Source of the DNA: CALCKW01 sp033852095
GTDB taxonomy: Bacteria > Pseudomonadota > Gammaproteobacteria > CALCKW01
Direction of reading: 5' to 3'
Assembly: GCA_033852095.1 (NCBI GenBank)
Contig: JAWSVD010000049.1
Location: 52,871 to 116,870 of the forward strand
DNA length: 64,000 nucleotides
How positions within the stretch are numbered: position 1 is the stretch's first letter; every line of letters starts with the position of its first letter. Shown here piece by piece: positions 51,325 to 60,485 of the stretch. The notes beneath the pieces were generated by a model. The model did no database searches. It saw only the letters and a list, made by a program, of their open reading frames with translations, and was not told the origin of the DNA. A program made the position numbers and the translations under genes.

Positions 51325-54234
51325 ATGAAACGTATGTTAATCAACGCCACACACGGCGAAGAACTTCGGGTGGCCATTGTCGATGGCCAGCGTCTCGAAG
51401 ACCTGGACATTGAGCACGGCTCAAGAGAACAACAAAAATCCAACATCTATAAGGGCAAAGTCACCCGCGTCGAGCCCAGCCTCGAAGCCGTCTTTATCGA
51501 CTACGGCGCCGACCGCCACGGCTTCCTGCCGTTCAAGGAAGTGGCGCGCGAGTGCCTAGACCCTAAAGTCCGCGGCGACGGCGGCGGACGCCCCAACGTC
51601 AAAGAAGGCCTAAAAGAAGGCCAAGAAATCCTCGTTCAGATTGAAAAAGAAGAGCGCGGCAACAAGGGCGCGGCCCTGACCACCTTTATCAGCTTGGCCG
51701 GTCGTTTCTTGGTACTGATGCCCAACAACCCGCGCGCTGGCGGTGTCTCTCGCCGTATCGAAGGCGAAGAGCGTGCTGAACTGCGCCAGATCATGAACGG
51801 TCTGGAGATGGACGACGGCATGGGCATCATTGTCCGTACCGCCGGCGTCGGCCGCAGTGCAGAAGAGCTGCAGTGGGACCTGGACTACCAAGCGGAAGTT
51901 TGGCAGGCCATCGTCGACGCCTCCGACACCCGCAAAGCGCCCTTCTTGGTGTACCAAGAGAGCAACGTCATCGTGCGTGCCCTGCGTGATTACTTCCGTA
52001 GCGACATCGGCGAAATACTGATCGACGAGCAGAGCATCTACGACGAAGCCCGCGCTTTTATCGACATCACCATGCCGCAAAATGCACGCAAGCTGAAGCT
52101 CTACGAAGACCCCACCCCGCTGTTCACGCGCTACCAGATAGAGCAGCAGATAGAATCGGCATTCAACCGCGAAGTGACCCTGCCCTCGGGCGGCGCCATC
52201 GTCATTGACCACACCGAGGCTCTGGTCTCTGTGGACGTCAACTCGGCGCGCGCGACCAAGGGCGCGGACATCGAAGAGACCGCGACCAATACCAACCTCG
52301 AGGCCGCCACCGAGCTGGCCCGCCAACTGCGCCTGCGTGATTTGGGCGGCCTGCTGGTGATTGATTTCATCGACATGATGGCCAACCGCAACCAACGAGC
52401 CGTGGAAACGCGTCTGCGCGATGCGCTCAAAGTCGACCGGGCCCGCGTCCAGGTAGGCCGCATCTCGCGCTTTGGCCTGCTGGAGATGTCCCGGCAGCGC
52501 CTGCGCCCCTCACTGGGAGACGCTTTCCAAGAAGTCTGCCCTCGCTGCTCCGGCCAAGGCGCTATTCGCAGCATCGGTTCACTGTCTCTGTCTATCTTGC
52601 GCTTGCTCGAAGATGAAGCCATGAAGGACAACACCTCCAATGTCGTCGGCCAGATGCCCGTCGACGTCGCCAGCTTCTTGTTGAACGAAAAGCGCGAGCA
52701 ACTCGATTCTATTGAAAAACGCAGTGGCGTCCGCCTGCTAGTGGTGCCCAATCCGCACCTAGAAACACCGCACTACGAGATAGAGCGCGTGCGCAAGAGC
52801 GATGCCGATCACGCAGCGCTGACCCGTCGCAGCTACCAGCTGGTGGAAAAGCCGGAAAACCCCAGCGTGCCTGAGAACGCCATAGCGGCGGCCAGTAAAA
52901 GCGAGGCAGCAGCCGTGAGCGGCGTTGTGCCGCGCCAGCCAGCCCCGACGCCAGCGCGCCGCAACCAACCCGCTATAGAAGAGCAGGCTCCGCCCGCTGC
53001 CGAGCAATCCAGCGTGATCAAGCGCGTATTCAACAAACTCTTCGGCAGCAGCCCAGCCGTGGCAGCAGCCGCTACAACAGCGGCGGCCAGTGAAGACAGT
53101 AGCGCCGCTCGCGGCGACAGCAGCCGGGCACGCAACAGCCGTGGCAATAACAACAACGGCAACAGCCGCAACAACAGCCGCACTAAGAACAACCGCAACG
53201 GCAATCGCAATCAAGACAGCCGCCGCGGCAAAAATGCACAGCGCGAGGAAAACCCGCGTGAAAGCAAAGCCGAAGACAACAGCGGCCGCAAAAAGGAAAA
53301 AGACGGAGAGAATCAGGAGAAGAAGCAGAACACACGCTCTAAAAACACCCGCAACAACCGCAACAAAAAGAAGAACGAAAACAACAAAGCGGTAGAAGCC
53401 GAGACTGAAATTCTCGATCTAGAGACCGAAATAAAATTGCCAGAAGGCGAAACCGACACCACAGATGACAGCACCGAGCAGCAGCAACGCCGCCGTCGCC
53501 GTCGGGGTGGTCGAGGCCGTCGCGGCCGTCGTAAAGGCGCGGAAGACGGTGACAATACCAACGTAGAGTCTGATTCTGATTCTGAAGAAGGCGACAACAA
53601 CGAAGCCGATTCCACCTCAGCACAAGACGCCGGTGAAGAGCAGAGCTCAGATGAGGCGCCGAAACGACGTTCACGCTCGTCGCGCAATCGCCAGCCAAAA
53701 GCCGAGCGTGGCGACAACAACGAGAATCAAAGCCAAGCACAGCAAGACTCGCCCGCTGACGACAAGCCCACGGTAAAGGACAGCCCTGCACCGGCCCCAG
53801 CACAGGCGGCAACACCAAAGGCAACACCGGCAGCAGACACAGCCGCCAGTGAGGCAGCGCCAGTCGCCGCTAAAGCTGCGGCTGAACCTGCTCCCGCCCC
53901 AGCCCCTGCTGTGGCAAAGCCTGTCGAAGCCTCTGTAGCTGCGGCACCTGCACCTACCGCAGCACCAGCACCTGCAGTGGCAAAGCCCACTCAGGAGTCT
54001 GTGGCTGCCGCCAAGCCCGTCGAAAAGCCTCGGGTCAGAGTGCCTGTGCCTACAGCTGCTGCTGCAACGGCTGAGCCCGAGCTGAAAAAAGTACCGGCAC
54101 CGGCTGTTCGCCCGGTTGCAGCTGAGCTTCAGGCACCCTTGCTGGCGCGTGTACCACCCCCTGCTGCACCTGCACCCAAAGCAGCGAGCAGCGACAAACC
54201 CAGCGGTGAACCGGCACCGAGCAGTTCGGAGTAA
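51325..54234 (+). CDS. rne: Ribonuclease E
   Basis: RNase E is the main endonuclease of mRNA decay and rRNA/tRNA processing and the scaffold of the degradosome. The 969-residue protein has an S1 domain (YKGKVTRVEPSLEAVFIDYG), the 5'-sensor region, and DNase I-like catalytic Asp304 (SVDVNSAR) and Asp347 (VIDFIDM). The zinc-link CPRC (Cys405, Cys408) is present. From about residue 520 the chain is low complexity. It holds an Asn/Arg/Lys-rich section, an Arg-rich box near 722-738 that should bind RNA, acidic runs, and an Ala/Pro-rich tail with a tandem repeat near 856-900. No enolase or RhlB site could be assigned with confidence. Confidence 0.98.
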   Translation: MKRMLINATHGEELRVAIVDGQRLEDLDIEHGSREQQKSNIYKGKVTRVEPSLEAVFIDYGADRHGFLPFKEVARECLDPKVRGDGGGRPNVKEGLKEGQEILVQIEKEERGNKGAALTTFISLAGRFLVLMPNNPRAGGVSRRIEGEERAELRQIMNGLEMDDGMGIIVRTAGVGRSAEELQWDLDYQAEVWQAIVDASDTRKAPFLVYQESNVIVRALRDYFRSDIGEILIDEQSIYDEARAFIDITMPQNARKLKLYEDPTPLFTRYQIEQQIESAFNREVTLPSGGAIVIDHTEALVSVDVNSARATKGADIEETATNTNLEAATELARQLRLRDLGGLLVIDFIDMMANRNQRAVETRLRDALKVDRARVQVGRISRFGLLEMSRQRLRPSLGDAFQEVCPRCSGQGAIRSIGSLSLSILRLLEDEAMKDNTSNVVGQMPVDVASFLLNEKREQLDSIEKRSGVRLLVVPNPHLETPHYEIERVRKSDADHAALTRRSYQLVEKPENPSVPENAIAAASKSEAAAVSGVVPRQPAPTPARRNQPAIEEQAPPAAEQSSVIKRVFNKLFGSSPAVAAAATTAAASEDSSAARGDSSRARNSRGNNNNGNSRNNSRTKNNRNGNRNQDSRRGKNAQREENPRESKAEDNSGRKKEKDGENQEKKQNTRSKNTRNNRNKKKNENNKAVEAETEILDLETEIKLPEGETDTTDDSTEQQQRRRRRRGGRGRRGRRKGAEDGDNTNVESDSDSEEGDNNEADSTSAQDAGEEQSSDEAPKRRSRSSRNRQPKAERGDNNENQSQAQQDSPADDKPTVKDSPAPAPAQAATPKATPAADTAASEAAPVAAKAAAEPAPAPAPAVAKPVEASVAAAPAPTAAPAPAVAKPTQESVAAAKPVEKPRVRVPVPTAAAATAEPELKKVPAPAVRPVAAELQAPLLARVPPPAAPAPKAASSDKPSGEPAPSSSE

Positions 54235-54270
54235 GTTTTATTCCAACGAAACCATTGGTTTCGAAACAGC

Positions 54271-54307
54271 AAAAAAAACCGCGCCCTGTGAGGGGCGCGG
54301 TTTTTTT
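54271..54307. terminator. Bidirectional intrinsic terminator between rne and the kinase gene
   Basis: CCGCGCCC (54279-54286) and GGGCGCGG (54293-54300) make an eight-pair stem with a six-base loop. Seven T follow on the plus strand and eight A precede it, which act as the T-run on the minus strand. It serves rne and the convergent response-regulator/kinase gene. Confidence 0.93.
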
Positions 54308-54325
54308 ATGCCTGGCACTCAGCGA

Positions 54326-55585
54326 TCAAGCCGCGTCGGCCAGATCGCCCTCAGCCTCTTCACCAGGTTCAGCCTCTTCCGGCTGCCGCTCGTCGGTGGG
54401 TATCAGGGCGAAGAACTCACTGCCCACGCCCTCTTCACTTTGCACACCGATGGAGCCATTGTGCAATTCGACGATTTCTTTGGCGATGCTCAGGCCCAGG
54501 CCCAGACCAACACTCGCCTCATTTTCAATTTTTTCGACTTGAAAGAGGCGAGAGAAAACAGCTTCTTGATCTTCAGAAGCAATGCCACAGCCGCTGTCTT
54601 GCACGCCAAGCCTCACCATGATGCGCCCGTCTTCGGCCACGACTTGGCTGGCACGGACCACGATACTGCCCTCTTCGTCGGTGAATTTGATGGCGTTGGT
54701 CATGAAGATAGTGAGTATCTGCAGGATCCTCTCCGGATCGGCCCACATCTCGGCGACCCCTTCGCCCGCCTCATAACGCACTTGAACGTTGGCGTCTCGC
54801 GCCAGCCCACCCACCAAACGACCCAGCTGCTCAAAGACACTGCCCGCGGGTACCCAGTCCTCACGCAACCTGAGCTTGCCACTCTCAACACGCGTCGCAT
54901 CGATCAAATCCTCGACCAGACTGCTGAGGCGGTCACAGCTCTCCATGGCATAACCCAAGTACTCCTGATGCTCTTCGTGGTTCTCAGCCAAGCCGTCAAA
55001 CACGATGGAGACAAACTCCCGCAATGAAGTGATAGGGGTACGCAATTCGTGCGATACCTGGTGATAGAAGTTCTGTATTTCCCGGTGCTTGGAGGTCAGT
55101 TCTTCGTTGGCCGCGGCCAAGACTTCACGCTCAATTAAAATGGCTTGTTCCAGCTTAACCTTCTGGGTGGCATTGCCCACGGCGCGGTCCAGCGCCTCCG
55201 TAGAGACAGAGCGCTTCTGCACATAATCAGAAGCTCCGCCACGCAGCGCCTGGGCGGCGACTTCCACAGTGTCCTGTCCCGTCAATATAATGACAGCCAT
55301 GCCCGCAGACTTTCCCTGCTCTCGAATCTTTTGCAGCAGTTCAATGCCTGTGGCGTCCGGTAAATTCTGGTCCAACAACATGCAGTCAAAATCACTCGCC
55401 TCCAGCACAGCCATCGTAGACGCACCGCTGTCGGCCTCGGAAATTTCATAACTGTGGCTCTCCGATCGGCGCAAACACGTCATACAGTACAGACGATCGA
55501 TGGGATCATCATCCACGACCAAGACTCGAGTCACCGTGTTTTCAGACGTTTGGGTATCACTGCTCAATTTATTCTCCACCGGCAC
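54326..55585 (-). CDS. Response-regulator receiver fused to a histidine kinase
   Basis: A 419-residue soluble two-component protein. Residues 18-135 are a receiver domain with acidic pocket VVDDDP, phospho-acceptor Asp72 (LLDQNLPD), Thr in ILTGQD and Lys in YVQKRS. A coiled-coil linker (about 140-172) leads to the H-box FYHQVSHELRTP with His179. The ATPase follows: TNAIKFTDEEG (N-box), VQDSGCGIASEDQ (G1) and VGLGLGLSIAKEIVELHNGSI (G2). The last 20 residues are very acidic. No sensor or membrane segment is present, so input must come through the receiver. The start is GTG 55585 without a clear Shine-Dalgarno. The partner and output are unknown. Confidence 0.93.
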   Translation of the reverse strand: MPVENKLSSDTQTSENTVTRVLVVDDDPIDRLYCMTCLRRSESHSYEISEADSGASTMAVLEASDFDCMLLDQNLPDATGIELLQKIREQGKSAGMAVIILTGQDTVEVAAQALRGGASDYVQKRSVSTEALDRAVGNATQKVKLEQAILIEREVLAAANEELTSKHREIQNFYHQVSHELRTPITSLREFVSIVFDGLAENHEEHQEYLGYAMESCDRLSSLVEDLIDATRVESGKLRLREDWVPAGSVFEQLGRLVGGLARDANVQVRYEAGEGVAEMWADPERILQILTIFMTNAIKFTDEEGSIVVRASQVVAEDGRIMVRLGVQDSGCGIASEDQEAVFSRLFQVEKIENEASVGLGLGLSIAKEIVELHNGSIGVQSEEGVGSEFFALIPTDERQPEEAEPGEEAEGDLADAA

Positions 55586-56043
55586 CGAAGTACCGAACCG
55601 TTTGCTCCACTTAGTAGTTTTCTATCGACCACAGATTGCCAATACCTAACCAAATGTTAATACATCCAACACAGCAGCCGCAGGTTCTGCCCAATACGAG
55701 TAGCACCCACCTGCATCTTCAGGCAGCACGGGTGTCAACGCGGACAGCGTAGAATCCGTGCAGAGCTGTGAATGATCGGGCAAATCATTTGATGCGAATG
55801 AGATCAAACGGCTGATTTCCATCAGAAAAGCTACGGCATGTGAAAGGCGCATTGAGCGGTGTGGATTTCAACGGGGGCTCAACGGCGGCACCAGATCGCA
55901 AGACAAACAAGTGGACGCCAGGGTGTTCAGCTCATCTGCTGGGGCAGTTAGCAGCCACTGGGCACGGTGGAGCAAGAACTATAGGGTGGGGATTGAATAA
56001 CAGGAGGTGTAGCGCACAGTTGAGCAACAAAGCCATCAGACGA
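55586..56043. other. Intergenic region without recognised gene
   Basis: These 458 bases hold no supported gene. The part next to 55585 should contain the promoter of the kinase gene, and the rest is 3' sequence of the small protein gene at 56044-56280. A plus-strand open frame at 55840-56583 runs through the small gene and the icmF end in antisense and has no protein-like features. Confidence 0.55.
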
Positions 56044-56280
56044 TCAGTGGCCTTGAACCAGGGACCGCAGCCAGTGCCACAACCCCTTTTGCTGCGCCAG
56101 CTCCGCCTCTCGCGCTTCGCGTGCTGCCTCATAAGCCGCTTTCTTCTCGATGCCCTCTGCGGGTATCTGTCCGGTGCGCTCGAGCTCTCGATAGACCAAG
56201 CCAATGCCCGGCCTAAAGGCCGGCGGGGTGATCTTACGACTCGTTCTGGATCTACTTTTCTGGGTGTTTGGAGCAGCCAT
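56044..56280 (-). CDS. Small basic hypothetical protein
   Basis: A 78-residue predicted protein not recognised as a named family. The first 25 residues are rich in Lys, Arg, Ser and Pro (PNTQKSRSRTSRKITPP). The rest is helical and charged (EGIEKKAAYEAAREAREAELAQQ) and ends in an aromatic/hydrophobic patch GLWHWLRSLV. GGAAG lies about seven bases before the ATG. It is co-directional with icmF, 112 bases downstream of its stop, with a hairpin between. The patterned composition and ribosome binding site favour a real gene. No function can be assigned. Confidence 0.6.
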   Translation of the reverse strand: MAAPNTQKSRSRTSRKITPPAFRPGIGLVYRELERTGQIPAEGIEKKAAYEAAREAREAELAQQKGLWHWLRSLVQGH

Positions 56281-56320
56281 ACCGGGCTTCCACAGGGTTT
56301 AAGGACCCCTCAAAATGAGC

Positions 56321-56367
56321 AAGTTGAAGGCCGCCGCGGCTCTTCACAAGCCGTGCACGCTCAACTT
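56321..56367. other. Two-part inverted repeat between icmF and the small protein gene
   Basis: AAGTTGA (56321-56327) pairs with TCAACTT (56361-56367), and inside it CGGCT (56337-56341) pairs with AGCCG (56349-56353). No T-run follows on the minus strand. It may be an icmF 3' end structure. Confidence 0.35.
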
Positions 56368-56392
56368 ACTGTCCCTGCAAGTCACTGCACTG

Positions 56393-59300
56393 TTACATGT
56401 TCCGCCGGTACTTGCCCCCCACCGCAAACAAAGCCTGCGTCAGCTGGCCCAAAGAGCAGTGCTCCACCGCCTCCACCAGCGCAGCAAAGACATTTTCACC
56501 GGCCATGGCAACTTGCTGCACCTCGGCTATCGCCGCTGCAGACTGGTCTACGTGGCACTTTTGGAATGCGGTCAGACGGCTGAGCTGGCGCTGCTTCTCT
56601 TCGTCGGTGGAACGCGACAGCTCGACCACCGGCTGCTCGCTCCCCGCGGGGTTGAGAAAGGTGTTCACGCCGACAATGGGCAGCGAGCCGTCGTGTTTTT
56701 TGTGTTCGTACAACATCGACTCCTCTTGGATTTTAGCCCGCTGGTAGCCAGTCTCCATGGCCCCCAGCACCCCGCCGCGCTCGGATATTCGTTCGAACTC
56801 CTGCAGCACGGCCTCTTCCAGCAGCTCGCTCAATTCCTCGATGACAAAGCTGCCTTGAAGTGGGTTTTCGTTGCTCGCCAAACCCCACTCTCGGTTGATG
56901 ATGAGCTGTATCGCCAGCGCACGCCGCACGGATTCTGCGCTGGGCGTGGTGACCGCCTCGTCAAAGGCGTTGGTGTGCAGACTGTTGCAATTATCGTATA
57001 TGGCAATCAAGGCTTGCAGTGTGGTGCGGATATCGTTGAAGTCCATTTCCTGCGCGTGCAGCGAGCGACCGGAAGTCTGTATGTGGTACTTGAGTTTCTG
57101 GCTGCGCTCATTGGCACCGTAGCGCTCGCACATCGCCACTGCCCAGATGCGCCTGGCAACCCGGCCAAGCACGGTGTATTCCGGGTCCATGCCGTTGGAG
57201 AAAAAGAACGACAGGTTCGGCGCAAAATCATCGATGGCCATGCCGCGCGCCAAGTAGCTTTCCACGTAAGTAAATCCATTGGCCAGGGTAAACGCCAGCT
57301 GACTGATCGGGTTCGCCCCCGCCTCGGCGATGTGGTATCCGCTGATACTGACCGAATAAAAATTTCGCACTGCGTTGTCGACAAAAAACTGCTGGATATC
57401 GCCCATCAACTTGAGGCTGAATTCGGTGGAGAACAGACAGGTATTCTGGCCCTGATCCTCTTTTAATATATCGGCCTGCACCGTGCCACGCACATTTTTC
57501 AAGGTCCAGGTACGCAGCTCATGCCGCTCGCTCTGATCGGGCTCTCGGCCGTTTTCCAGGGCGAACTTGGCGAGCTGCTGCTTGATCGCCGCATTAAAGT
57601 AAAAGGCCAATACAATCGGCGCTGGCCCGTTGATCGTCATGCTCACAGAGGTGCCCGGGTGACAGAGATCAAAGCCGTCGTAGAGCTGCGCCATGTCTTC
57701 CACGGTGCAGACGGACACGCCGGCGTTGCCCACCTTGCCGTAGATATCCGGCCGCAGATGGGGGTCATTGCCGTACAGGGTCACGGAGTCAAAGGCCGTC
57801 GAGAGTCGCTTGGCCTCCGAGTGCTCGGACAGCTGTTTGAAGCGTGCGTTGGTACGCGCCGCATCGCCCTCGCCAGCAAACATGCGGGTCGGGTCCTCAC
57901 CTTCGCGCTTGAAGGGAAACACCCCGGCCGTGAAGGGATAGAAACCTGGCAAGTTTTCCACTAACAACCACTGCAGCAGCTCCCCTTCGCAGGAAAATTT
58001 TGGCAGCGCAATCCGAGGAATGTCTGTACCCGACAAACTGCGGCGCAGCAGCGGTGTGCGGATTTCGCGCCCACGCACCGTGCTCACTTGCTCGGCGCCG
58101 CTGTAACTCGCAGCGCGGCCAGGCCAGTCGGCCAAGAGCGCGGCACTGCGGCGCGACAAAGTGCCCCGTTTGTTGCTCAGCAGGCGCTGCAAGGCCGCAT
58201 CATCCCCGCCGTCCGCCACCAGCATGCGGGCCGCTTCACGCAGCTGTTGGCAGGCACGCGCGGCTTCTGCCTGAGCCCTCGCATTGGCTTTGTGCTCTCG
58301 CATCTTCTGCGCGATTTCAGCCAGGTAGCGTTTGCGGTCCGCCGGCACCAGCGAGGAGATCCGCGACGAGGCGCGAGCGCCCTCGACACGGAACTGTCCC
58401 CCGCCTTCACACAGGCCTTTGGCCCGCAACTGGCGCAGCAACTCGTGATACAGGCCTGACACACCGTCGTCACTGAAGCGCGCGGCGATCGTGCCGAAGA
58501 CGGGCATCTCATCGGCGCTGCGATCGAAGGCCTCGCTGTTGCGTTGGAATTGCTTGCGCACATCGCGCAAAGCGTCTTCGGCGCCGTTGCGATCGTATTT
58601 ATTGATGGCCACCAGATCGGCGTAATCGAGCATGTCGATTTTTTCCAGCTGGCTGGCGGCGCCGTATTCCGGCGTCATCACATACAGCGACACATCGGAG
58701 AAGCCAACAATGCCCGCGTCCCCCTGTCCGATGCCGGGTGTCTCGAGCATGATCAAATCAAAACCGGCCAGACGCGTCGCCGCAATCATCTCGCTCAGGT
58801 AGTCCGGCACTTCGCCCTTGGCATCACGCGTCGCAATCGACCGCATGTAGATGTTTTCATGGTCGATGGCGTTCATGCGGATGCGGTCGCCGAGCAGGGC
58901 CCCGCCGGTTTTGCGCCGAGTGGGGTCGATCGCCAACAGCGCGATTTTAAGGGAATCACCAAAATCCAGACGAAATCGCAGCACCACCTCATCGGTCAGG
59001 GATGACTTGCCTGAGCCACCGGTCCCCGTGATGCCCAAGACGGGCACCGTCGCCGCAACTGCTTGTGCTTGCTCCCGCAGGGCGGCGCATTGCTCCGCCG
59101 GCACAACGCCCTGCTCCAGGGCACTCAGAACCCGGGACAAGGCACCGCTATCACCCGCTTTCAAGGTGGGCAAAGCCAGCGCGGTTGCCGGCACTGTCAT
59201 CGCCCGCGTACGCTGAATCATGTCATCGATCATGCCCTGCAGCCCCAGCGACTGACCGTCCGCGGGAGAATAGATGTGCTCCACCCCGTAGTCGTGCAGC

Positions 59301-59650
59301 TCCGCAATTTCCTCCGCGACAATCACCCCGCCGCCGCCTCCAAACACGGCGATACGCTCGGCGCCTTGGGCGCGCAGCTGGTCCACCATGTATTTGAAGT
59401 ACTCCACGTGACCGCCCTGATAAGAGCTGATCGCGATGCCGTGCGCGTCTTCCTGTAGGGCGGCTTCGACGATTTCAGCCACCGAGCGGTTGTGACCGAG
59501 GTGAATAACTTCCACACCCGAGGCCTGCAGTATGCGCCGCATGATGTTGATCGAAGCGTCGTGACCATCGAACAAGCTCGCTGCAGTGATGAAGCGGACT
59601 TTCGATTGCACAGGCTCTGCTTGCTTCAGCGCGGTGACCGAGACGGACAT
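56393..59650 (-). CDS. icmF: Fused isobutyryl-CoA mutase IcmF (B12 domain, G-protein chaperone, mutase)
   Basis: IcmF interconverts isobutyryl-CoA and butyryl-CoA with adenosylcobalamin and carries its own GTPase chaperone. The 1085-residue protein has an N-terminal B12 domain (LFDGHDASINIMRRIL, cobalt-ligand His30). A G domain follows, with P-loop GTGGSGKSS (209-217), MLETPGIGQGD and INKYD, and then the TIM-barrel mutase domain. Substrate residues are Phe591 in RMFAGEG and Gln735 in DQGQNTCLF. This Phe/Gln pair marks isobutyryl-CoA mutases, while methylmalonyl-CoA mutases have Tyr/Arg. ATG 59650 has GGGAG eight bases upstream and is preferred over ATG 59701. A MerR-type promoter lies just upstream. 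Confidence 0.97.
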   Translation of the reverse strand: MSVSVTALKQAEPVQSKVRFITAASLFDGHDASINIMRRILQASGVEVIHLGHNRSVAEIVEAALQEDAHGIAISSYQGGHVEYFKYMVDQLRAQGAERIAVFGGGGGVIVAEEIAELHDYGVEHIYSPADGQSLGLQGMIDDMIQRTRAMTVPATALALPTLKAGDSGALSRVLSALEQGVVPAEQCAALREQAQAVAATVPVLGITGTGGSGKSSLTDEVVLRFRLDFGDSLKIALLAIDPTRRKTGGALLGDRIRMNAIDHENIYMRSIATRDAKGEVPDYLSEMIAATRLAGFDLIMLETPGIGQGDAGIVGFSDVSLYVMTPEYGAASQLEKIDMLDYADLVAINKYDRNGAEDALRDVRKQFQRNSEAFDRSADEMPVFGTIAARFSDDGVSGLYHELLRQLRAKGLCEGGGQFRVEGARASSRISSLVPADRKRYLAEIAQKMREHKANARAQAEAARACQQLREAARMLVADGGDDAALQRLLSNKRGTLSRRSAALLADWPGRAASYSGAEQVSTVRGREIRTPLLRRSLSGTDIPRIALPKFSCEGELLQWLLVENLPGFYPFTAGVFPFKREGEDPTRMFAGEGDAARTNARFKQLSEHSEAKRLSTAFDSVTLYGNDPHLRPDIYGKVGNAGVSVCTVEDMAQLYDGFDLCHPGTSVSMTINGPAPIVLAFYFNAAIKQQLAKFALENGREPDQSERHELRTWTLKNVRGTVQADILKEDQGQNTCLFSTEFSLKLMGDIQQFFVDNAVRNFYSVSISGYHIAEAGANPISQLAFTLANGFTYVESYLARGMAIDDFAPNLSFFFSNGMDPEYTVLGRVARRIWAVAMCERYGANERSQKLKYHIQTSGRSLHAQEMDFNDIRTTLQALIAIYDNCNSLHTNAFDEAVTTPSAESVRRALAIQLIINREWGLASNENPLQGSFVIEELSELLEEAVLQEFERISERGGVLGAMETGYQRAKIQEESMLYEHKKHDGSLPIVGVNTFLNPAGSEQPVVELSRSTDEEKQRQLSRLTAFQKCHVDQSAAAIAEVQQVAMAGENVFAALVEAVEHCSLGQLTQALFAVGGKYRRNM

Positions 59651-59705
59651 ATAGTGCTCCCTGGAACTGAATAAGGTGGCATTGAGGAAATTTAATGACA
59701 ATTAT

Positions 59706-59733
59706 ATTATATTGACGTTAACGTAAACGTCAA
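59706..59733 (-). promoter_or_regulatory. icmF promoter with ACGT palindrome in the -35/spacer
   Basis: On the minus strand TTGACG (59728-59733) and TATAAT (59706-59711) are 16 bases apart; a second TATAAT overlaps at 59701-59706, giving a 21-base spacer. A 22-base palindrome (59712-59733), with TTGACGTT and AACGTCAA arms around a TAACGT-like centre, has only one mismatched pair and fills the -35 and spacer. MerR-family regulators bind between -35 and -10, so the divergent MerR gene product is the likely ligand. A leader of about 49 bases precedes icmF. Confidence 0.75.
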
Positions 59734-59772
59734 ATAGAGCAGACAGAAAACGCTGAGCTTATTTCTCAATGG

Positions 59773-59805
59773 ACGTTTACGTAACGGAAACAACTGCCGT
59801 ATAGT
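59773..59805 (+). promoter_or_regulatory. merR-gene promoter with second ACGT site
   Basis: ACGTTTACGTAACG (59773-59786) resembles the icmF palindrome core. It overlaps a plus-strand -35-like TTTACG (59776-59781); TATAGT at 59800-59805 follows after 18 bases. This suggests autoregulation of the MerR-type gene, with a leader of about 270 bases. Confidence 0.5.
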
Positions 59806-60085
59806 GCGGGTCAGCTGGCGACCACGAGCCGCGCCGAGTTAAGCACTCGCTCGTTTGCTCCGCGCCACAGGCGAGTTACTGCTGCTCATGAGCTCCCGCG
59901 CGCTAGATTGACAAAACCAAATCAGATTGATTGGCCTGTTGAATGCGCGCAGTTGCTCAATCGATTCAAAGCCCTGCGGTGGCGATCGAGTTCGCACAGC
60001 GCAGCTGCCATCAGCGCTTGCTCACGGCAGTCGCGCTGATGGAAACACGCCGCAAATCCGATGACTTAAAAAGTAAACACAGACC

Positions 60086-60484
60086 ATGAAAGACACCTTC
60101 AGTATTGGCGAGCTAGCGCGCGAGTTTGGCATCACGACACGGACTATTCGCTTTTACGAAGAGAAGCGTTTTTTAGAACCGCGTCGCGAGGGCCGAAACA
60201 GGGTATATACGCGCCGCGACCGCACGCATTTGCGTCTGTTGCTGCGCGGCCGACGGCTGGGCTGGGCGCTGGACGATATCTGGGAAATCATCAACCTGTA
60301 CACCACTCAGGGCGGCGAAGAAGCTCAGCTCGCGGCCATGCTGGAGCGGCTCAAAGAGACCCGCACCCTGCTCGACACCCAGCTCGATGATATACAGGCA
60401 GCTAAACTCGAGCTCGGCGAAATAGAAGCCAATTGCCAGGCGCGCTACGCCGCGGCAATAGCGCGGCAATCACGCAGCGATTGA
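60086..60484 (+). CDS. MerR-family regulator, LiuR-like
   Basis: A 132-residue DNA-binding regulator. The winged-helix N-terminus reads FSIGELAREFGITTRTIRFYEEKRFLEPRREGRNRVYTRRDR. LRLLLRGRRLGWALDDIWEIINLY follows, then a long dimerisation helix. There are no C-terminal metal-binding cysteines, so metal sensing is unlikely. Small MerR proteins of this shape include LiuR, which controls leucine/isovalerate degradation genes. The location between icmF and a 3-hydroxyisobutyryl-CoA hydrolase-like gene, with palindromes over the icmF promoter, points to control of branched-chain acyl-CoA metabolism. No good Shine-Dalgarno precedes the ATG. It ends one base from the convergent downstream gene. Confidence 0.9.
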   Translation: MKDTFSIGELAREFGITTRTIRFYEEKRFLEPRREGRNRVYTRRDRTHLRLLLRGRRLGWALDDIWEIINLYTTQGGEEAQLAAMLERLKETRTLLDTQLDDIQAAKLELGEIEANCQARYAAAIARQSRSD

Positions 60485-60485
60485 A

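Noticed and set aside
55840..56583. Plus-strand open frame of 247 codons
   Set aside because: It is antisense to the small protein gene and the icmF end and has no protein-like features.
56393..59650. Methylmalonyl-CoA mutase identity
   Set aside because: Active-site Phe591/Gln735 and the fused G domain indicate isobutyryl-CoA mutase IcmF.
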